Source: Promethearchaeota archaeon (GTDB taxonomy: Archaea; Asgardarchaeota; Lokiarchaeia; Sigynarchaeales; MK-D1). From it: a DNA stretch of 5,487 nt. Positions within the stretch are counted from its first letter, which is position 1. Every line of letters begins with the position of its first letter. The stretch covers positions 1 to 5,487 of the forward strand of contig JAEOUK010000398.1 in NCBI GenBank assembly GCA_016839385.1, written 5' to 3'. This document shows positions 1 to 4,543 of this stretch, in pieces. The translations under genes and the position numbers were made by a program. Under the pieces are notes generated by a model. It ran no database searches. It saw nothing but the letters and a program-made list of their open reading frames with translations, and was not told the origin of the DNA.

Positions 1-863
1 CAGGAGGAGACCCTCTATATAATGCTGATCAACAAGAACTTACGCTATTTTACATAAATGAATTAAAGACAGAATTTGGGGAGTCTTTTCATATTCATTT
101 GTACACGTCAGGAGTAAATTTCACTCCAAACTTGGCATATCAATTAATGGAAGCGGGTTTAGATGAAATACGATTTCATCCTGCTGAAGAAGATTTCCAC
201 AAGATTGAGTATGCATTGGATTCGGGAATGCGTGTTGGTGCCGAAGTTCCGGTTATTCCTACTCTTGAATATGAAGAATATTTATGGAATTTAATCGATT
301 ATCTCGACAATATTGGTGCAGATTTTGTGAACCTTAATGAATTCGAAATTTGTGAACCAAATCATAAAGAGCTTTTAGCTCGAGGATTCAAATTAAAAGA
401 AGGAACAGCTGCAACAGTCGAGGGCAGTAAGGAACTTGGATATAAAATTCTAAATGATCTCCCAGATCGATATACAATTTCGGTGCATTTTTGTTCCGTT
501 TCACTAAAAGATGGTAAACAATTACGAAATCGATATCGACGTCGTGCTGAGTCAATACAATATCCTTATGAAGAAGTGACAGAAGATGGAACATTATTAT
601 ATTTACGAGTAACCGCTACAGAGTCAGATCAAATTGATGAGCTTCATAAAAAATTACGTCAAAGACTCCGAATCCCAAAAAATATGATGAACATATCAAG
701 TCAAGAAGGTCAAACTCATTTAGATCTTCCTTGGTTTCTTTCTGAAGACAATAATTTTCTTAAAATAATTAAGGAATTCGATGTAACCGCTGGAGTGTAC
801 GAAATCCTTCCTTTCCGAAGAAAAGATCTATTTGAGATATGTGAGTATACTCCCATTCAGTGA
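1..863 (+). CDS. Radical SAM protein, COG2108-like (related to pyruvate formate-lyase activating enzymes), 5'-partial
   Basis: The reading frame is open from the first base, so this is the C-terminal part of a longer protein (286 complete codons, TGA at 861-863). The first complete codons read GGDPL, the glycine-rich SAM-binding motif after beta-strand 2 of radical SAM enzymes. The CxxxCxxC iron-sulfur motif should lie just upstream, outside the window. Further barrel strands follow: HIHLYTSG (residues 30-37), DEIRFHP (54-60), GAEVPVIP (79-86) and VNLNEFEICEPN. A later stretch, HFCS (Cys164) then KDGKQLRNRYRRRAE, matches my recollection of the archaeal COG2108 family. A TTG at 99 could be read as a start, but the radical SAM motif before it shows the gene continues upstream. 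The family's substrate is unknown to me; radical chemistry on SAM is inferred from the fold. It ends 128 bp before tRNA-Lys. Confidence 0.85.
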   Translation, partial: GGDPLYNADQQELTLFYINELKTEFGESFHIHLYTSGVNFTPNLAYQLMEAGLDEIRFHPAEEDFHKIEYALDSGMRVGAEVPVIPTLEYEEYLWNLIDYLDNIGADFVNLNEFEICEPNHKELLARGFKLKEGTAATVEGSKELGYKILNDLPDRYTISVHFCSVSLKDGKQLRNRYRRRAESIQYPYEEVTEDGTLLYLRVTATESDQIDELHKKLRQRLRIPKNMMNISSQEGQTHLDLPWFLSEDNNFLKIIKEFDVTAGVYEILPFRRKDLFEICEYTPIQ

Positions 864-895
864 TTTGTTAAGTTTGGATTACGAGATTCCAAAAA

Positions 896-902
896 TTTTT
901 TT
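896..902 (+). terminator. T-run terminator after the radical SAM gene
   Basis: Seven consecutive T residues, preceded by five A residues, begin 33 bases after the stop codon. A T-run on the coding strand with no strong hairpin is the usual form of archaeal intrinsic termination. A second T5 run lies near 919-924. Confidence 0.4.
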
Positions 903-991
903 AGCTGTTTAAATTAATGTTTTTCACTCTTCCTCTAATTATGCACTTTTCCGAAATAATTAGAACACATGAATATGGATAAAATACTCAA

Positions 992-1065
992 GGGCTGTTA
1001 GCTCAGACAGGTAGAGTGGTGGACTCTTAATCCATTGGTCGGGGGTTCGATTCCCTCACAGCCCG
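992..1065 (+). tRNA. tRNA-Lys, anticodon CTT
   Basis: A complete cloverleaf is visible. The acceptor stem is GGGCTGT (992-998) with ACAGCCC (1058-1064), seven pairs, and discriminator G1065. The D-stem GCTC/GAGT has one G-T wobble at its first pair. The anticodon stem GTGGA (1019-1023) pairs with TCCAT (1031-1035) around loop CTCTTAA, giving anticodon CTT at 1026-1028, which reads AAG (Lys). The variable loop is TGGTC. The T-stem GGGGG/CCCTC closes the loop TTCGATT. CCA is not encoded and there is no intron. A possible box A (AAATAATTA, about 954-962) lies some 30 bases upstream. The opposite-strand open frame across this gene is not coding. Confidence 0.97.
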
Positions 1066-1066
1066 G

Positions 1067-1076
1067 TTTTTCTTTT
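1067..1076 (+). terminator. T-rich terminator of tRNA-Lys
   Basis: A T5-C-T4 tract starts two bases after the discriminator base. This is a typical archaeal stop signal directly behind a tRNA gene. Confidence 0.55.
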
Positions 1077-1138
1077 CCATAATTTTCTGAATATGTATGT
1101 CTTCTTTCCAAGTCATAAAATTTTATTGAGTTCAAGAA

Positions 1139-1148
1139 TTGATATAAG
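1139..1148 (+). promoter_or_regulatory. TATA-like promoter of the nucleotidyltransferase gene
   Basis: The sequence TTGATATAAG contains an ATATAA core centred about 34 bases before the ATG at 1179. TFB/TBP spacing would put the transcript start within a few bases of the start codon, so the mRNA is probably leaderless or nearly so. Upstream, at 1115-1126, is a perfect 12-bp palindrome (ATAAAATTTTAT). Confidence 0.4.
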
Positions 1149-1178
1149 TGGAGTAGATCTTTACTTCGGAAAAAATAC

Positions 1179-1892
1179 ATGCCACGAAAGAAAATTAAAT
1201 ATGAACCCATAGATCGAACAGTGAGATACGACCAGGATCAATGGAATATTTTTCATTCTAAGCGAGATCTTGCTAAAGCAATTGCAAATCCTTTGAATTC
1301 CGCTGGATTTAGATTTCTTATTTATGGGAGTATTGCACGTGGAGATGTAAATCTCTCAAGTGATTTAGATATTATTTTGATTGATCGAATTTCTTCATTC
1401 CAAGTGGAACTTGCCTTGGAACAGCAAGAGTTTCAAATACTTGGAAAAGAAATAGTCCAAGCGACACCAGGAGATGCTATAAAAGGTCATATTTATCTAC
1501 CCGATACCTCTACATTAACCTTTTTTCTTAGTGAAGCAAATGATGTTTCTACCGATTTTTACAAATTCGGTGGCGCAATTGACATTAAAATGTTAGAGGA
1601 AGGAATTAGAGTTCCAGGAGTAACCAAATCTCTAACGTTAATACTTCCCAACGAAGAAGGACATAGAGAAATAAATTTAGTTGGTAATGAAGTATTGGCT
1701 CAGGAAATATTAGATGTTCATCCAAAAATCTTAGATGTAAGGAAACGAGTGCTGACTAAGCGGGATAAGACCGGAAGGACAGGAGTATTCCTGAAAAAAC
1801 AGATAGGAATAGAAGATAATTTTGAAGAAGAACTAAAAAAAATCGCAGATAAAAATCCTGTTATTAGAAGGAAGATGTTGAGAGGAAATTAA
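1179..1892 (+). CDS. Predicted archaeal nucleotidyltransferase (COG2413-like)
   Basis: The 237-residue protein has a pol-beta-type nucleotidyltransferase signature: GSIARGDVNLSSDLDI, with G50-S51, R54-G55 and the metal-binding pair D62/D64. FYKFGG (127-132) and RVPGV (144-148) follow, then a segment around 169-192 (ENLVGNEVLA-like through KRVL) that could be a small helical or helix-turn-helix region, then KRDKTGRTGVFLKK (194-207). These match my recollection of an archaeal family annotated only as predicted nucleotidyltransferase; its substrate is unknown. I see no obvious third catalytic Asp on the strand expected around 103-117, so transfer activity is inferred, not shown. The ATG at 1179 is chosen because a TATA-like box lies about 34 bases upstream; only a weak CGGA precedes it. 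Its last 29 bp overlap the 3' end of the opposing gene. Confidence 0.85.
   Translation: MPRKKIKYEPIDRTVRYDQDQWNIFHSKRDLAKAIANPLNSAGFRFLIYGSIARGDVNLSSDLDIILIDRISSFQVELALEQQEFQILGKEIVQATPGDAIKGHIYLPDTSTLTFFLSEANDVSTDFYKFGGAIDIKMLEEGIRVPGVTKSLTLILPNEEGHREINLVGNEVLAQEILDVHPKILDVRKRVLTKRDKTGRTGVFLKKQIGIEDNFEEELKKIADKNPVIRRKMLRGN
1835..1842 (-). terminator. T8 run (minus strand) ending the cutA unit, inside the opposing gene
   Basis: Eight A residues on the + strand give T8 on the minus strand, starting about 22 bases after the stop codon at 1864. It lies inside the nucleotidyltransferase coding sequence, where it encodes Lys codons. The role as a terminator is inferred from position and composition. 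Confidence 0.35.
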
Positions 1893-2649
1893 GAATAACA
1901 CTAAATCCAAGAGTCTCATAACCTTTGAACGAATAGGGAGAGGGAATTCGATTTACCACTATTTTTGAATTTTTATGGATTTTATTCTGGATATTCGGGT
2001 ATTTCGGAGTTAAAAGAAGGACTTTATCTACTTCAGTTCCGCTAAAATAGTTTTCATTAATAGGAATGTTTGGTTTTATTATTCGAGCAAATATAGTAGA
2101 AATTCGAATCCATAAAATCAGAAACCAGCGTGAACTGAAAGGAATGTTTTTAAATAGAGAATAGTCTTGTTCATCCATTAAGGGGCGAATGAAAATATAA
2201 TTAATACGTGTTTTTTCAACCAAGGGAAACAAAAGAGGGAAATAAACATCGTTAGCGATAATGGTTGTGGGATGTAATTTATCCATAATATTTTCTATTA
2301 TAAACTGGAAATTCATAATTTTGCTGTTCCTCAGGAGAGACCTACTTTCGATTAGAACCACTTCATAAGAATTTAATGCTAAAGCAGTTGCGAAATATAA
2401 GAATCGTTCATTTGATGAGAAGTATGGAGTAAATACGACGATTCTAGATAATTTTTCAGTTGATTTCTTTGGATTTAATTGTGTAAATTCAACCGTTAGA
2501 GTATTGCCTTCCAGCTGTATATTCAACGTTTTTTCTAAGTAATCTATACTTCGTTCTCTAGATACACCCCATCTTCGAAAATATTGGAAAAATTTTGCAA
2601 TGAATATAATTGTGAAAATAAAGATCAACACATATAGATTGATCCACAT
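1864..2649 (-). CDS. Uncharacterised membrane-anchored protein with a Rossmann-like domain
   Basis: I do not recognise this 261-residue protein. From the ATG at 2649 it opens with one hydrophobic segment (about residues 3-22, LYVLIFIFTIIFIAKFF) followed by FRRW, so the rest should be cytoplasmic by the positive-inside rule. The soluble part shows alternating strands and helices: IVVFTPYF (70-77), YEVVLIESRS (95-104), TTIIANDVYF (128-137), INYIFIRPL (149-157), KVLLLTPKYP (209-218) and KIVVNRIPSP (229-238). The pattern recalls the N-terminal half of a GT4-type glycosyltransferase without its C-terminal half, or a degenerate alpha/beta-hydrolase without a GxSxG elbow. Neither is established. ATG 2649 has GAGG five bases upstream. 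A TTG at 2682, directly after the cutA stop and behind GAGGTG, would add 11 residues. It is probably co-transcribed with cutA and overlaps the converging gene by 29 bp. Confidence 0.7.
   Translation of the reverse strand: MWINLYVLIFIFTIIFIAKFFQYFRRWGVSRERSIDYLEKTLNIQLEGNTLTVEFTQLNPKKSTEKLSRIVVFTPYFSSNERFLYFATALALNSYEVVLIESRSLLRNSKIMNFQFIIENIMDKLHPTTIIANDVYFPLLFPLVEKTRINYIFIRPLMDEQDYSLFKNIPFSSRWFLILWIRISTIFARIIKPNIPINENYFSGTEVDKVLLLTPKYPNIQNKIHKNSKIVVNRIPSPYSFKGYETLGFSVILNFLSTSSF
1962..1974 (+). terminator. Paired T5 runs downstream of the nucleotidyltransferase gene
   Basis: Two T5 runs (1962-1966 and 1970-1974) lie 70-80 bases after the stop codon at 1892. They fall within the opposing minus-strand gene. 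They are a plausible but weak termination zone for the + transcript. Confidence 0.25.
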
Positions 2650-2682
2650 GTATTCCTCAAATGTTAGATATAATATAGGCAA

Positions 2683-3015
2683 TTAATTATCCACCTCGGT
2701 TGAATCTGCTATCCATTGCAGGTAAGCTTGTGAACCTTTCGTAATATTTATTCCTATACATTCAGGAAGTTCATAAGGATGGTTATTTTGGATAAAAGAT
2801 ATTAATTGGTCAGAATTCTCTGAAGTGGTTTTAAAAATAATCAAACATTCTTCTTCTGTATTAATTTTTCCTTCCCACCAGAATATGCTTGTTAAATTTT
2901 CTAAAATATTAGCACAAGCTGCAATTTTTTTTTGTATAACACTCTTCGCTATTTCTATTGCGGTTTTCTTATCAGGGGTTGTGACAAAAAATACTAATGG
3001 GGGTGATTTATCCAT
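2683..3015 (-). CDS. cutA: CutA1 family divalent-cation tolerance protein
   Basis: The 110-residue protein is full length for CutA1 (usually about 100-115 residues). It has the family landmarks in order: FFVTTPD (9-15), KKIAACANI (29-37), SIFWWEGKI (43-51), E55-E56, the strand LIIFKTT (58-64), HPYELPE (79-85) and a C-terminal YLQWI (98-102). CutA1 proteins form very stable cytoplasmic trimers with a ferredoxin-like fold. The name comes from copper sensitivity in E. coli mutants; the role in archaea is not settled, and binding of Cu(II) and other metals is reported for the family. The start is fixed by an in-frame TAG two codons upstream of ATG 3013-3015. There is no Shine-Dalgarno, and a TATA-like element sits about 30 bases upstream, so the mRNA is probably leaderless. 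It is the first gene of a unit with the membrane protein that follows. Confidence 0.95.
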   Translation of the reverse strand: MDKSPPLVFFVTTPDKKTAIEIAKSVIQKKIAACANILENLTSIFWWEGKINTEEECLIIFKTTSENSDQLISFIQNNHPYELPECIGINITKGSQAYLQWIADSTEVDN

Positions 3016-3040
3016 GGACTATTGTACGTTCCGAGTTAAG

Positions 3041-3055
3041 ATAAATATTTAATAT
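3041..3055. promoter_or_regulatory. Shared symmetric TATA element between cutA and the divergent oxidoreductase
   Basis: The AT-rich stretch ATAAATATTTAATAT contains the perfect palindrome AAATATTT (3043-3050). Its centre lies about 31 bases from the cutA ATG on one side and about 30 bases from the oxidoreductase ATG on the other. No other good TATA candidate is seen in the 60-bp spacer, and neither gene has a Shine-Dalgarno. This suggests one TBP site, or two overlapping ones, driving two leaderless mRNAs in opposite directions. Confidence 0.5.
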
Positions 3056-3075
3056 GCTCGAGATATTTCACCGTG

Positions 3076-4245
3076 ATGGACCTTAACAGTGAGTATGATT
3101 TAATAATAGTTGGTGGAGGACCTGCAGGAATTTCCGCGGCTATATTCGCAAAAAGAAACCATAAAAAAGTAATTATTTTAGAAAAAGGTCCAATACTTGC
3201 TCCCGAACCTCGAGGGGAGACTCTTCATCATGATCCAATTCTAGATGAGTTGCTGGGGGAAGGAGTCATGGAGCGATTAGCTATTTCAAAAACCGCTCAT
3301 CGAGAGTTTTTTCCACCTCTACCAACACGGGATGCGATGGTGGAATTAGTCAGAAAAACACCCAGTATCGTATTCGAGTGGAGAGAATGGATAAATGAAT
3401 TCCAAACTCAATTAAATTCTTTGGAAATTCCCTGCATATTTAATGCAGAAGTAGTTTCCCTAATTAAAGAGAACGACCAAATCTCCGGTGTGAAATACAA
3501 GGATCAAAACGAACAAGTACATGAAATCCGTAGCAAGATGGTGTTTTTATGTGATGGACATAAATCAATTTTTGGCAAAAAAAACAGCCAGATTTATCGA
3601 AAGATGAATTTTCCCATTGTTAAATGCCTTATGAAAAATGGAAATCATAAAACTAAAGCGTTTAAGTATTTCTTCGTTCCCTCAGGATCCTTACCTTATG
3701 CGATGGATTTTCCTCCATTTATTATATTTTTATTTCCACGAGATGAACAGAACCTTGAAACTGGAATCATGATTCTGGTAGATAATGCAGAGCAACTTGG
3801 GATTCGAATCCCGTCTGTAAATGAAATTATGGGTGTTTGGGTAAAAATCAAAAAAGATTATCCGATTTTTTCTGAGATGATTGGACGAGCTTCCATAACA
3901 TACGAAGATATCACTGCAATACCGATGACAGGTCCAATACAAAATTATAGTCCATCTCCTGGATTGGTGATTTTGGGAGACGCTGCGGGTTTTGTAGAAG
4001 AATCAGGAGGTTCTGGTTTGGTTGCATCCATCAAAATGGCGAAATTTTGGGCAGAAAATTTGGATACATATGAATCACTCGAAATTTTAGAATCCAAATT
4101 CAGAGATACATATATTCATAAACATATTAGCAAGATTGCGAAATTATACAATCGGTTTCGGAAATTTCTCTACGTACGGTTGCGAACAGCCCAGCGTGTA
4201 CGGAAAATGTGGTGGCTAATAAAAATCATCCTGAAAATTGCGTAG
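3076..4245 (+). CDS. FAD-dependent oxidoreductase, geranylgeranyl reductase/FixC-like
   Basis: The 389-residue protein begins with a dinucleotide-binding fold: YDLIIVGGGPAG (7-18) and the ribose-binding Glu36 at the end of VIILEKG. It has RGET (46-49), the DG motif FLCDGHKS (157-164), and the second FAD motif LGDAAGF (300-306). This layout is that of the geranylgeranyl reductase, FixC and flavin halogenase group (COG0644-like). In archaea such enzymes often saturate isoprenoid chains of membrane lipids, but paralogs are many and I cannot assign a substrate. Odd points: GDAAG is followed by FVEESGGSGL and not the usual Pro-containing loop, and the protein ends in a basic and hydrophobic tail (about 349-389, with RFRKFLYVRLR and MWWLIKIIL) that could contact the membrane. 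A GTG directly before the ATG (3073) is an alternative start. No Shine-Dalgarno is seen; the transcript is probably leaderless from the shared TATA element. Confidence 0.85.
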   Translation: MDLNSEYDLIIVGGGPAGISAAIFAKRNHKKVIILEKGPILAPEPRGETLHHDPILDELLGEGVMERLAISKTAHREFFPPLPTRDAMVELVRKTPSIVFEWREWINEFQTQLNSLEIPCIFNAEVVSLIKENDQISGVKYKDQNEQVHEIRSKMVFLCDGHKSIFGKKNSQIYRKMNFPIVKCLMKNGNHKTKAFKYFFVPSGSLPYAMDFPPFIIFLFPRDEQNLETGIMILVDNAEQLGIRIPSVNEIMGVWVKIKKDYPIFSEMIGRASITYEDITAIPMTGPIQNYSPSPGLVILGDAAGFVEESGGSGLVASIKMAKFWAENLDTYESLEILESKFRDTYIHKHISKIAKLYNRFRKFLYVRLRTAQRVRKMWWLIKIILKIA

Positions 4246-4304
4246 ATATGGAAGTGAAAAATTTAATAGAAATCTTCGCTATTACCATCAAAGTGAATTA
4301 TTGA

Positions 4305-4310
4305 TTTTTT
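4305..4310 (+). terminator. T6 run after the oxidoreductase gene
   Basis: Six T residues lie 60 bases after the stop codon and 20 bases before tRNA-Ser. This probably separates the oxidoreductase transcript from the tRNA. The rest of the 85-bp spacer shows nothing else I can name. Confidence 0.35.
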
Positions 4311-4330
4311 ACCATCACTGTCCCAATCTA

Positions 4331-4414
4331 GCAAGTGTAGCCAAGCGGTCGACGGCGCCGGACTTGAGATCCGGTGGGCTTATGCCTTCGTGGGTTCGAA
4401 TCCCCCCACTTGCG
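4331..4414 (+). tRNA. tRNA-Ser, anticodon TGA
   Basis: This is a type II tRNA of 84 nt. The acceptor stem is GCAAGTG (4331-4337) with CACTTGC (4407-4413) and discriminator G4414, as expected for Ser. The D-stem is GCC/GGC. The anticodon stem CCGGA/TCCGG encloses the loop CTTGAGA, giving anticodon TGA at 4365-4367, which reads TCA. The long variable arm GGGC-TTAT-GCCT (4376-4387) forms a four-pair stem with one G-T wobble. The T-loop is TTCGAAT. The T-stem GTGGG/CCCCC has a T-C mismatch at its second pair (4391 with 4405), which is unusual. CCA is not encoded and there is no intron. A GAG (Leu) reading was rejected because it breaks the anticodon stem. Confidence 0.95.
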
Positions 4415-4420
4415 TTTTTT
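4415..4420 (+). terminator. T6 terminator of tRNA-Ser
   Basis: Six T residues directly follow the discriminator base, and more T-rich sequence (CTATTTCTT) comes after. This is typical for an archaeal tRNA gene. Confidence 0.55.
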
Positions 4421-4481
4421 CTATTTCTTAATATATGATTTAGAGATTCCCCAATTCAAAATCGAATCTATAGTCGATAGG

Positions 4482-4489
4482 AATATAAA
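4482..4489 (+). promoter_or_regulatory. TATA-like promoter of the MFS transporter gene
   Basis: AATATAAA lies 55 bases before the ATG at 4544, which predicts a start of transcription near 4510-4515 and a leader of about 30 bases. A second, weaker candidate (AAATAAA, 4518-4524) would give a leaderless mRNA. Just upstream, ATCGA and TCGAT (4461-4465, 4474-4478) form a short inverted repeat. Confidence 0.35.
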
Positions 4490-4504
4490 GTAAAAAGTGA
4501 AATG

Positions 4505-4529
4505 TTGATTGATATCAAAATAAATCAAT
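4505..4529. repeat. Nested TTGAT/ATCAA inverted repeat before the transporter gene
   Basis: The palindrome TTGATATCAA (4509-4518) is perfect. Further half-sites flank it: TTGAT at 4505-4509, and ATCAAT at 4524-4529 paired with ATTGAT at 4508-4513. It covers the transcription start predicted from the TATA element at 4482, which is a usual place for an archaeal repressor operator. The symmetry is direct observation; the operator role is inference. Confidence 0.35.
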
Positions 4530-4543
4530 AAGATGAAATCATA

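Noticed and set aside
99..101. TTG as the true start of the radical SAM gene
   Set aside because: The same frame is open to the window start and encodes GGDPL, a core radical SAM motif, upstream of this codon.
388..594. 68-codon open frame on the minus strand
   Set aside because: It lies wholly inside the radical SAM gene, whose + strand frame shows clear family motifs; no start signal or recognisable protein.
998..1210. 70-codon open frame on the minus strand
   Set aside because: It runs antisense across tRNA-Lys; its C-terminal part is just the reverse complement of the tRNA.
2825..3052. 75-codon open frame on the plus strand
   Set aside because: It is antisense to cutA, which is a clear full-length family member, and runs through the shared promoter.
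3730..3942. 70-codon open frame on the minus strand
   Set aside because: It lies inside the oxidoreductase gene and has no recognisable features.
4363..4369. Reading the second tRNA as Leu (anticodon GAG)
   Set aside because: Shifting the loop breaks the five-pair anticodon stem, and the G discriminator fits Ser, not the A expected for Leu.
4238..4438. 66-codon open frame on the plus strand
   Set aside because: More than a third of it is translated tRNA-Ser sequence; it starts inside the end of the oxidoreductase gene and has no protein signature.
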